From IMG/VR virus record IMGVR_UViG_3300006869_000060, positions 1-30,318 of that record: 30,318 bases of DNA, one strand, 5' to 3'. Below the pieces are notes generated by a model. The model searched no databases and was not told the DNA's origin. It was given only the letters and a program-made list of their open reading frames with translations. This DNA is from a virus. This document shows, in pieces, positions 1 to 7,034 of the stretch. Within the stretch, counting starts at the first letter, position 1, and every line of letters starts with the position of its first letter. A program made the translations under genes and the position numbers.

Positions 1-2729
1 ACACCATCTTTACCAAGTGCGTTTAGATAATAATCGAATAACTTAGATTGTTCTTCTAAATTCTTAACTTCTTGGATTCTATCTTCTATTGTTTCTTTTT
101 GGTTTTGAAGAGCAGATACTTTACCATTTAATTTTAGAACATCTGAATTTATTCGTTTTAATTCATCTTTAACACCACTTTGTTTTTCTCGTACTGCGGT
201 TATTTGTTCTCGAATTTCTTTATTGGTTTTTATTTGTTCTTCGTTCTTGTAATACTCATCAATTAGTTGTTTTTGTTGTGTAACTTGAGTATCTAAACGA
301 ATTTCTTCTGTTTCTGTTGTTGATAACTTGTTAATAAGTTGAGAAATCTCTCTATCGAGTTTATCTTCTTTATCTTTAGCATCTTGATATTTTTCCCATT
401 CTTCTTCGTATTTGGATAAAGTTTCAATATCTAAATTAAAATGTAATTTCGATTCATTTTCTTTTTGTAATATAGATTCATATTCTTTTATATCAAAATC
501 TACCTTTTCTTTTTGTTCTAATATTGTTTGAGAGTTTTCTATACAGATATCACATTCTTCATTATATTTGTGAGAATCTAAATGTTCTTTTCTTTCATAC
601 AAAGAATCTAACTTTACTTGCAATTTATCTATCGTTGATTCTACATCTCTTAATCTATCTTTTGAATCTTTTAAATTTTTAATCCCAACTTCTAAATCTT
701 CTTCATCGAATTGGTCAAGGATTTCATCAAGGGTAATTTGTAATTCCTCACGATATTCGATTCTTTCTTGTATAGATTGTTTTGTGGTTTCAAGTTCTCC
801 CTTTTTGGATTCGAGGTTATTCAATCTTTTTTCTAACTCATCTATCGAAACACCACTATCCGCATTTAACTTTACGATTTTCTCGTTTAGTTTAATAATC
901 TGTCTATTAAGGATATCATCTTCTTCTTTCAGAGCCTTTTGAGACATCTCCAAAAGTTTGTATTCGTTTTTGTCGGTTTTAAGTTGTGTGTCGATTTCCG
1001 CTAACTTTGTCGTAAAATCATCGGACTTGAATTTTCTGATAAGTGTTGCATTATCCCTATTCTCATCACTTGCTCTTTGATACAACTTATCAAAGATATC
1101 TACTCCAATAAATTGTGAGAGTATCTCTTTTCTCTCACTTTGTGATTTATCAATAAAGAGTGCATTGTTTCCTTGTAGAGATAGTGCAGTTAAAACAAAA
1201 TCTTCAAACTTACCTAAATACTTTTCAATATTTTGGTTTGTATCTCTTCTTTGTTCTCCATTGAGTGAAGTAATGATACCACCACTTTCAGACCAGAAGT
1301 TTACATCTACCTTTACTGCAGTTTTCTTTCTAACATACTTAGCAGTTCTTTCAATGAAATAATCTACCCCATCTATCTCGAAATTAAACTTACAATAAAA
1401 CTTATCTTTACGATTGTTTAAAACGTTCTTTGCTACATTAGTACGAGAAGTTTTATCATAGATACAGAAAGAGAGTGCATCCCACATTGAGGATTTACCT
1501 GAAGCATTGGGAGCAAAGATACCCATGATTCCTTGTGCTTTATCAAATCTGATTAGGTTATCTTCACCATAAGAAAACATATTAGAGAACTCAAAGGTCT
1601 TGGGTGTCCATAAAATGTTACCAGCAATATCAGATGTATCTATTTGTGTATTGAGTTCTTTATTGATTTCTGCAATCTTATCCAATTCATCTGAATCCAA
1701 TAGATACTGACGTTCTAAGTAATCTCTAATTAAAGAGTTTTGGAATGTTTCATCTTTAACATCACCAACGATGTTTTTGTTTACCTTAGTGTTGGTTTTT
1801 AATTGACCTATGGTATCTGTTCTTGTAACCGTAACTTCTGCAACTTTAAATAACTTTTTAAGTTCGGTGATACATCGTTTCATATCACTTGCTTCAGTAT
1901 TAGTAAACCTTAACCTTAATCTAGGGAACTTTGGAAGTTTAGTACCAACTTCATCATATACCCATTGTGGTATTTCACCATCAACAACATCAACTGTTAG
2001 AAATCCATAATCATTATGGATATGGTGTTCAGTAAAGGTGCGAGTGGGTACATCCCATAATAAGTAACCATGATTTTCGAGTAGTTCTCCATGATTCTGT
2101 TGAATCATTGAACCCGCATAGGCAACCCACTCATAACCTTCACCAAAAGTTTGTCGTTTGTGTATATCTCCTAAAAGGGCCATATCAAATCCATCAAACA
2201 TATCCACTTGGAATGAGTTGGATGATACGGTATAACCAATATCGGTCTGTGCTTTGTTTACTGGTCCATGGAATAAAACAATTTTGTTTTCTCCTTCTAT
2301 ATCATTTCCCTTGGGCCAGTTTTCTTTGTCATCAAGAATGGAGTAGACAACAAAAGTAAGGTTATGAATATGATAAGTGCCAGTATCTCTAAGATAATGA
2401 ATCCTATCATTTTTAAGGTTGTCAATAATCGGTGTAAGAACATCTAATCTGTGTGAGTTATTTAAGTTACAATCGTGATTACCTGTGATTAACACAGTTT
2501 CTCTAAGTTTAGAGCACTCAGTTAGAAACCAAGAGATTTCTTGTACGAGTTCTGGTGACATCTCTGTTTTAGCATGAGCAATATCACCCGCTATATAAAT
2601 GATAGAATCTTCTATCTTATCTTCTTTAACTTGTTTGAGGAACTTTTTGAATACTAGTCTATATTCTTTGTGCCTTTGGAGATTTCGAATGTGTAAATCT
2701 GCAAGATGGTAAATCTTGTTTATTATCAT
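1..2729 (-). CDS. Fused Mre11-Rad50 (gp47-gp46 / SbcD-SbcC) recombination nuclease-ATPase, 3' end off the left edge
   Basis: One uninterrupted frame of 909 codons starts at ATG 2729 and is still open at base 1. I checked it triplet by triplet and found no stop. Residues 1 to about 335 are an Mre11/SbcD calcineurin-like nuclease: DLH (11-13), GDIAH (48-52), GNHD (83-86), H154 and GDIH (187-190) supply the metal ligands. After a linker, a Rad50/SbcC N-terminal ATPase lobe begins near residue 371, with Walker A APNASGKSS (406-414, K412). A long Glu/Lys/Leu-rich coiled coil follows, with a zinc-hook CDIC motif at C726 and C729 and then the returning coil. The signature motif and Walker B should lie beyond the window. 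T4 makes these two subunits, which process double-strand ends for recombination-dependent replication, as separate proteins gp47 and gp46. No in-frame ATG lies just before the Rad50 lobe. The start overlaps the stop of the upstream SGNH gene (ATGA). Confidence 0.93.
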   Translation of the reverse strand, partial: MIINKIYHLADLHIRNLQRHKEYRLVFKKFLKQVKEDKIEDSIIYIAGDIAHAKTEMSPELVQEISWFLTECSKLRETVLITGNHDCNLNNSHRLDVLTPIIDNLKNDRIHYLRDTGTYHIHNLTFVVYSILDDKENWPKGNDIEGENKIVLFHGPVNKAQTDIGYTVSSNSFQVDMFDGFDMALLGDIHKRQTFGEGYEWVAYAGSMIQQNHGELLENHGYLLWDVPTRTFTEHHIHNDYGFLTVDVVDGEIPQWVYDEVGTKLPKFPRLRLRFTNTEASDMKRCITELKKLFKVAEVTVTRTDTIGQLKTNTKVNKNIVGDVKDETFQNSLIRDYLERQYLLDSDELDKIAEINKELNTQIDTSDIAGNILWTPKTFEFSNMFSYGEDNLIRFDKAQGIMGIFAPNASGKSSMWDALSFCIYDKTSRTNVAKNVLNNRKDKFYCKFNFEIDGVDYFIERTAKYVRKKTAVKVDVNFWSESGGIITSLNGEQRRDTNQNIEKYLGKFEDFVLTALSLQGNNALFIDKSQSERKEILSQFIGVDIFDKLYQRASDENRDNATLIRKFKSDDFTTKLAEIDTQLKTDKNEYKLLEMSQKALKEEDDILNRQIIKLNEKIVKLNADSGVSIDELEKRLNNLESKKGELETTKQSIQERIEYREELQITLDEILDQFDEEDLEVGIKNLKDSKDRLRDVESTIDKLQVKLDSLYERKEHLDSHKYNEECDICIENSQTILEQKEKVDFDIKEYESILQKENESKLHFNLDIETLSKYEEEWEKYQDAKDKEDKLDREISQLINKLSTTETEEIRLDTQVTQQKQLIDEYYKNEEQIKTNKEIREQITAVREKQSGVKDELKRINSDVLKLNGKVSALQNQKETIEDRIQEVKNLEEQSKLFDYYLNALGKDG

Positions 2730-3508
2730 AAAATATTATTTTTGTTGATGAACTTATATAATTCATCTGATATAATTCTATATCCTTCTTTATTTGGATG
2801 TTGTGTTGCTATTTCTTGGTAATTTTCTAATTTTTCCCAAATATCATTTCTTTTTAAAGTATTTAGAAATGTTCTAAAAGTTAAATTTCCATTACCAAAA
2901 TAGTTTTTATAATTTATTAAGTGAGTCTTATCATCTAATTTATTTACACCATCCACCATCAACTCTAATCCCTCTGACATAATATACTTTATCTTATAAT
3001 GAGAAAACATTTGTTGTAAAAAAATTATATAATTTTGATTTACTATGTTATAGTAGTTTTGTGAAAATAAATTAGTAACAAAATATTTTTTATAATTTGA
3101 TAAGAATTCATTAAAAGAACGAGAAACACCATGTTCATCATAACTATGATAAAATCTATCAGGTGTTTGTAATAAATGTTTAACTGACCAAGAAATCCAT
3201 TCTCCATCTGGTAAAAATGGAACATAATCTCGTAGAGAAGATGAAAACATTATACACACAAAATCAGAAGATGTGATATTACCAGACTCAACATCTTTTA
3301 TAATATCATTAAACATTTTTCTGTTAGAATTACCACTAATACCTTTATTTATAATCAAAGGTATTTCTAACTTATCTGCAAGAAGTTTTGGCCAAGAATG
3401 TTCATTTCTAAACTTTCTTTTTTCATTTGCAGATAAAGTTGATTCAATCGAAACATCAGCACCCTCTCCCTCTGTCCAAGAGCAACCATACGCAACTAAT
3501 CTATTCAT
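2726..3508 (-). CDS. SGNH/GDSL-hydrolase-like protein
   Basis: This 260-residue protein resembles the SGNH/GDSL esterase-lipase fold. The N-terminal block I is YGCSWTEG, with S10 as the presumed nucleophile. A glycine/asparagine block (KGISGNSN, around residue 55) and a C-terminal HPNKEGY block (H237) follow. The Asp that usually sits two or three residues before the catalytic His is not visible (ATQH), so activity is uncertain. There is no signal peptide or membrane segment. Family members remove acyl or acetyl groups from lipids and glycans; the substrate here is unknown. The gene is translationally coupled on both sides: its ATG overlaps the primase stop and its TGA overlaps the Mre11-Rad50 start. 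This is an odd place for a hydrolase and suggests co-expression with replication genes. Confidence 0.65.
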   Translation of the reverse strand: MNRLVAYGCSWTEGEGADVSIESTLSANEKRKFRNEHSWPKLLADKLEIPLIINKGISGNSNRKMFNDIIKDVESGNITSSDFVCIMFSSSLRDYVPFLPDGEWISWSVKHLLQTPDRFYHSYDEHGVSRSFNEFLSNYKKYFVTNLFSQNYYNIVNQNYIIFLQQMFSHYKIKYIMSEGLELMVDGVNKLDDKTHLINYKNYFGNGNLTFRTFLNTLKRNDIWEKLENYQEIATQHPNKEGYRIISDELYKFINKNNIL

Positions 3509-4446
3509 AACCCTTTTAATTTTTGTGATATAATATCACCGAATCCTGTTTGTTTTGATTCTTTTAGAATTGTATTAACTTGGGAGAATCCCATTTCACC
3601 AGCATCTTTATCTGATGGTTTTATGTTTCTTGTAGTGATTCCTTGATTTTGGAATTGCATAGTGTAATATAACGCTTGGTCTTGTGCATCCTCATCAAGT
3701 AAGATGTTGATACTTTTAACTTCCTTTTTATATATAGTATCGTTTAAAGTTTTTGGAATAAATTTACCAAGTAGAGGGATTGCATTTCTCTTCACAGCCA
3801 TTGCATCAAATACTCCCTCTACTAAGGTAATAGGTTCTTGCCAGTTTATTTGGTTTTCGAACATGATAACGTTTTTCGAAACTGGCGGATTCTTATACTT
3901 AAATTTTTCCTCATCGAATACAGAACGTGCGATGAAGTAATTGAGTCGATTATCGTTATCATAACTTGGAATAATAATACGATTGGCATAATGACCAGAA
4001 TCGCAATAACCAATGTTATAACGTTTGATATCCCCTTGAGTAATACCTCTCTTTCGTGCATACTCTTTCACCTTTCTGAACGTTGGGTTTAATCCCTTTG
4101 GTTCTTCTAATAGTGAACGAAACTCGTTAGGTAACCTTAACTCTACCTTTTCATCTTCGGTATTATTACTATATACAACATAATCATCACCGTAAATCTC
4201 GTATATCTTTTTTAACTTATGAGAATCAACGTGCAATCTTCTAAGTAAACTTTGGATTCGTTTTCCTTTGGAATCACAAACCCAACAGTGCCACTTTTGT
4301 GTCTGTATGTTTATCTGTAACTTTTTCTTGTGATGATGACAGAAAGGACAGTAATGTGCTTGTTCATCCCCTTTCATGGATGTACCTGGTCCTAAGACAT
4401 CATCTAAGATGTTTATAACTTGTTGTTTATCGTGATGTGCAAGCAT
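3505..4446 (-). CDS. 61: DNA primase (DnaG/T4 gp61 type)
   Basis: This 313-residue protein would make RNA primers for lagging-strand synthesis. A CHC2-like zinc ribbon is formed by C33-P-F-C36 and C54-W-V-C57, separated by a basic His/Lys stretch. The TOPRIM core is visible as LVEGVFDAMAV (about residues 203-213, with the catalytic Glu in VEG) and ILLDEDAQD (about 245-253, the acidic DxD pair). The length is close to T4 gp61 (about 340 residues), and there is no fused helicase domain, so a separate gp41-type helicase is expected elsewhere. Two Bacteroidota-type promoters lie directly upstream, and the gene heads a three-gene coupled operon with the SGNH protein and the Mre11-Rad50 fusion. Confidence 0.9.
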   Translation of the reverse strand: MLAHHDKQQVINILDDVLGPGTSMKGDEQAHYCPFCHHHKKKLQINIQTQKWHCWVCDSKGKRIQSLLRRLHVDSHKLKKIYEIYGDDYVVYSNNTEDEKVELRLPNEFRSLLEEPKGLNPTFRKVKEYARKRGITQGDIKRYNIGYCDSGHYANRIIIPSYDNDNRLNYFIARSVFDEEKFKYKNPPVSKNVIMFENQINWQEPITLVEGVFDAMAVKRNAIPLLGKFIPKTLNDTIYKKEVKSINILLDEDAQDQALYYTMQFQNQGITTRNIKPSDKDAGEMGFSQVNTILKESKQTGFGDIISQKLKGL

Positions 4447-4465
4447 GGTTACTTTTTACTTGATA

Positions 4466-4497
4466 CAAAGATACGAATAATATTTTAATTATCCAAA
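4466..4497 (-). promoter_or_regulatory. Bacteroidota-type promoter, proximal to primase
   Basis: On the minus strand, TTTG (4494-4497) and TATCTTTG (4466-4473) are separated by exactly 20 nt. This matches the Bacteroidota sigma-ABfr consensus (TTTG at -33, TAnnTTTG at -7). The primase ATG lies 20 nt downstream of the -7 box. The flanks (TTTGG at one end, TTCGTATCTTTGTA at the other) are shared with the promoters at 27564 and 29469. Confidence 0.88.
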
Positions 4498-4554
4498 TTA
4501 TTTTTAAATTTTATAAAAGTATAAAATATTTTTTATTATAAAATGGGTTACATA

Positions 4555-4586
4555 CAAATATACGAAAAATTTTCCATTATTCCAAA
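4555..4586 (-). promoter_or_regulatory. Bacteroidota-type promoter, distal tandem copy before primase
   Basis: On the minus strand, TTTG (4583-4586) and TATATTTG (4555-4562) are separated by 20 nt, with the same TTCG immediately before the -7 box as in the other copies. The -33 box lies inside the last codons of the GIY-YIG gene. It lies 89 bp upstream of the proximal copy, so the primase operon has two start sites in tandem. The stretch between them is extremely AT-rich. Confidence 0.82.
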
Positions 4587-5068
4587 TCTTTTCGAAAAAA
4601 TTTTCCAAGAAGATTATCGTTTAGTGAATTTTCATCAGCAAGAACATTATGTGCAAACTGTTCTTGTAGTTCGTAATATGTAAGTGATTTTTTATTTGAA
4701 CAAAAATGAAGTATCTCTAATTTTAGTTGGTCATTGATATCATCTCTTCTATCTTCTTTAAGAGCTTTATCATTTTCGTGAAACCACATTCTTACTGTTC
4801 CATTGGATGAACGATATGTTTTCCAATCAGATTCTTTGGTAACCATTTCGTATTTTTTCATTCTCTTATCTTCAAGAGCAGCAATTTCTTTTTTACCGAA
4901 ATTTCTTTTACGAACTGAAACTACTTGTTTTTTTCCAATATAGTATTCATCAGTTTTACCATTTGTTATTTTGTAAATAAACCCAAATACATCTTCGGGC
5001 ATGTCTGATAATTCAGTTATTAGTTTTCCTTTATATGTCCATGTCATAGTTAAAAATTTTGAAATCAT
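4577..5068 (-). CDS. GIY-YIG endonuclease-like protein (Seg-like)
   Basis: This protein has up to 163 residues. The N-terminal half carries GFIYKIT (29-35) and EYYIGKK (41-47), the paired strands that define the GIY-YIG nuclease fold. DWKTYRSSN (81-89) and Y132-E133 are candidates for the downstream conserved block and the metal-binding Glu. T4 encodes several free-standing GIY-YIG (Seg) endonucleases, many of them homing enzymes; others act in repair or DNA degradation. I see no separate DNA-binding module. The start is uncertain: ATG 5068 overlaps the sulfotransferase gene by 38 nt, while a second in-frame ATG at 5047 shortens the overlap to 17 nt. The 3' end contains the -33 box of the distal primase promoter. 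Confidence 0.7.
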   Translation of the reverse strand: MISKFLTMTWTYKGKLITELSDMPEDVFGFIYKITNGKTDEYYIGKKQVVSVRKRNFGKKEIAALEDKRMKKYEMVTKESDWKTYRSSNGTVRMWFHENDKALKEDRRDDINDQLKLEILHFCSNKKSLTYYELQEQFAHNVLADENSLNDNLLGKFFRKDLE

Positions 5069-5600
5069 CTTCGTACCTTTCTCGTACCCAATCTTTCATC
5101 CACTCCTCTTGATACAAAAACTTATAATATTGTTCTTGATTTAAGTTTGGATGTCTATCATAAATTGGATTACGATTTAGGTGAGGAATTTGACTCGATA
5201 TATTTAATTTATCAAGTACATTTTTAAAATCGTTTATAAAATTTTCGTACCTACAAATGTACGATATATTTTGATTAAGTTCCTTACCGGTTTTTAAATA
5301 ATAACTTTGGGGAAGATATAATATATAATTCTTGTCTATCTCTTTTAAAAAATTAGAAAAGGGTATTTGTTGTGATTTTCTACATTCGTGATAATATGTA
5401 GAAGCTAATCTTGTAAAAGGATTTCTAACACAAGAAAATATATAATATCCATTTATATCAGATAATTTATTTATAGAATTGTGAGAATCCAACACTTCTG
5501 TATTTGGTTGAGTTCTAAGCACAGTAGATATTGTTGTTCCACCAGTTTTTGGTATATGAACAAACCCCCATTTGTTAAAATGATTGATTAATAAACTCAA
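5031..5600 (-). CDS. PAPS-dependent sulfotransferase family protein
   Basis: This protein of about 189 residues has the two cofactor loops of the sulfotransferase fold. FVHIPKTGGTT (13-23, K18) is the 5'-phosphosulfate loop, and SCVRNPFTRLASTYYHE (56-72, R59 and S67) is the 3'-phosphate loop. The pattern is closest to the carbohydrate sulfotransferase group (Sulfotransfer_2). It would move sulfate from PAPS to a sugar or other hydroxyl; the acceptor cannot be inferred. Host surface glycan and a virion or fibre glycan are both possible. The start codon chosen is TTG at 5600, because no ATG or GTG precedes the cofactor loop in frame after the upstream stop, so the N-terminus is tentative. It follows the 61-residue gene by 11 nt and probably belongs to the same late transcript. 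Confidence 0.8.
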   Translation of the reverse strand: MSLLINHFNKWGFVHIPKTGGTTISTVLRTQPNTEVLDSHNSINKLSDINGYYIFSCVRNPFTRLASTYYHECRKSQQIPFSNFLKEIDKNYILYLPQSYYLKTGKELNQNISYICRYENFINDFKNVLDKLNISSQIPHLNRNPIYDRHPNLNQEQYYKFLYQEEWMKDWVRERYEDDFKIFNYDMDI

Positions 5601-5611
5601 AAGTGATTGGT

Positions 5612-5797
5612 TTAGTATTGAACCGAATCTGAGTATTTTTTCAGATTTAATTTAGCTCCTCTTGCTTTTTCAAGAGCCTTTTCATCTTTAGACAAATCTT
5701 TACCACCATCCGCTTCGATTGGTGTTTTGTCTAATTTAGTACCCAATGGATATTTAGAAAAATCTGATTTGTCGTATAAGTCTTTAATTGAAGCCAT
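5612..5797 (-). CDS. Small charged protein of unknown function in the virion cluster
   Basis: This 61-residue protein is rich in Lys and Asp, without Cys, membrane segments or a recognisable domain. The start ATG 5797 is supported by AGAGGAAG about 8 nt upstream and by a TATTTATA box 20 nt upstream. It probably belongs with the late genes as a minor structural or assembly protein, but nothing in the sequence proves that. It is the first gene after the box and is followed at once by the sulfotransferase. Confidence 0.65.
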   Translation of the reverse strand: MASIKDLYDKSDFSKYPLGTKLDKTPIEADGGKDLSKDEKALEKARGAKLNLKKYSDSVQY

Positions 5798-5816
5798 AAT
5801 AATCTTCCTCTTTTAG

Positions 5817-5824
5817 TATAAATA
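5817..5824 (-). promoter_or_regulatory. Putative late promoter box TATTTATA
   Basis: The minus strand reads CATATTTATAC here, 20 nt upstream of ATG 5797 and followed by the ribosome site AAGAGGAA. It is one of six intergenic copies placed 16-26 nt upstream of a gene start. No TTTG element lies at the -33 spacing. Confidence 0.6.
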
Positions 5825-5828
5825 TGTT

Positions 5829-6959
5829 CTAAGTATCAAAACGAACAATAAAGTTCACATCATAATCTGGTAAATTCTTAATTGGTTGAGGTAATTTAGC
5901 TACCGCAATCATATTACCTTCGTTATCATATAACCCAATAGTTGTTACAAACGGAGCTAAATATGAACCAGTTGGGTCTGTAATTTTATAATTATCATAA
6001 TCATCCCAAGAGCCAGTATTAGAACCATATGAACCATCATAAGATGTTTTTTGTGATATATCTAAAACTTCTTTAATTTTAACTGTTTTAGCAGGTGATA
6101 CATTTGTAATTGCGGTTGTAGTAAAATCATACGAACCACTAAGTGTAACATCAACAGCAGATGGGTTTTGTGAGAAATTAAATTCGCCTGATTTTGCTTC
6201 AAGTAAAACTTCGGTTTCGTGTATTGTTTGTGTTGCTCTATATTCTATTTCATAATTTTCTAAATCAACATCAAGTTCTGTAAATACAATTAAACCATCT
6301 GAGTAAAATATATTTCCAAAATCTTGTCTTGGAAATTGCAAACTACCAAACTGAAGTTCAGCAGTAAAAGTAATTGTATCATTTTCAAAATCAATAATAG
6401 ATATAAATTCAGTATCAGTAGAAGAACCATAGGTCAAAATTGCAGCACCTGTTTCCAAATCAATTGAAGTAACTGTTAAAATGACATCATTACCATCTAT
6501 CGATAAAGTCAATGTTCCATTTTCAACATCTAAACTTGTTATAACATAAGTTGGAGAAGAACTTGTCAATCTACCATCACCACTATCTATATATGTAATG
6601 TTTCTATCTGTATCTGTAATGTCTAAAGAACCTGGTTTGATTCTCTCACCAAATTTTGATTGATTTATTTTTATTACATAAATAGTATCACCAAATTCTC
6701 GTTCTTCCGCAAATGTACGATTTTTATTAGTTAAACCATAATTGTTTAATAAACCATTATCAGTATAATATTTTTTTTCAATTGATTTATAAATCAAATG
6801 AACATATACACCTTCATCTTTAGTGAATGTATCGGAATCAAACACCCCATCCTCAGAATATGCCTTTATTACCGGATAAACTGATTGGTCTGCTGTAAAT
6901 CTCTTATAGACTTTAAAACTCCTATGAGATATATTTGATTTTGGTATTGATTTTAACAT
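5829..6959 (-). CDS. Virion structural protein, paralogue of the next upstream gene
   Basis: This 376-residue, beta-rich protein has no catalytic motif. Three blocks align with the 403-residue neighbour: DTIYVIKINQSKFGERIKPG (91-110), GEFNFSQNPSA (258-268) and the C-terminal TTIGLYDNEGNMIAVAKLPQP (339-359). The two genes are therefore diverged duplicates. A central stretch (about 141-200) holds three related strands (SLDVENGTLTL, SIDLETGAAIL, IIDFENDTITF) that the neighbour lacks. The product is probably a tail, baseplate or head decoration protein; the exact T4 counterpart is not recognisable. The gene has its own TATTTATA box 16 nt before the start and sits just after a terminator, so it is transcribed separately from its paralogue. 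Confidence 0.75.
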   Translation of the reverse strand: MLKSIPKSNISHRSFKVYKRFTADQSVYPVIKAYSEDGVFDSDTFTKDEGVYVHLIYKSIEKKYYTDNGLLNNYGLTNKNRTFAEEREFGDTIYVIKINQSKFGERIKPGSLDITDTDRNITYIDSGDGRLTSSSPTYVITSLDVENGTLTLSIDGNDVILTVTSIDLETGAAILTYGSSTDTEFISIIDFENDTITFTAELQFGSLQFPRQDFGNIFYSDGLIVFTELDVDLENYEIEYRATQTIHETEVLLEAKSGEFNFSQNPSAVDVTLSGSYDFTTTAITNVSPAKTVKIKEVLDISQKTSYDGSYGSNTGSWDDYDNYKITDPTGSYLAPFVTTIGLYDNEGNMIAVAKLPQPIKNLPDYDVNFIVRFDT

Positions 6960-6974
6960 ACGATAATTCCTCTA

Positions 6975-6982
6975 TATAAATA
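6975..6982 (-). promoter_or_regulatory. Putative late promoter box TATTTATA
   Basis: The minus strand reads CATATATTTATATAG, 16 nt upstream of ATG 6959, with AGAGGAAT as the ribosome site between. It lies 9 nt past the terminator at 6991-7016, forming a compact terminator-promoter unit. Confidence 0.62.
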
Positions 6983-6990
6983 TATGGAAA

Positions 6991-7016
6991 CAAAAAACCC
7001 CACCGAAGTGGGGTTG
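6991..7016 (-). terminator. Intrinsic terminator after the 403-residue structural gene
   Basis: On the minus strand, AACCCCAC, loop TTCG and GTGGGGTT form a perfect 8-bp stem with a stable tetraloop, followed by a T-rich tract. It starts about 19 nt after the stop at 7035. Confidence 0.9.
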
Positions 7017-7034
7017 TTCATAGGTTAAGTTAGA

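Noticed and set aside
1500-1760. A separate gp46/Rad50 gene start
   Set aside because: No stop codon ends the Mre11 part, and no in-frame ATG precedes the first strand of the Rad50 lobe; the first Met there is already inside the domain.
1165-2359. Several plus-strand open frames of 65-83 codons
   Set aside because: They lie opposite the continuous Mre11-Rad50 frame, have no ribosome sites and show no domain pattern; they are antisense shadows.
3346-3353. T4-oriented TATAAATA on the minus strand inside the SGNH gene (another at 5468-5475)
   Set aside because: Both are within genes and not upstream of a start, so they are not called late promoters.
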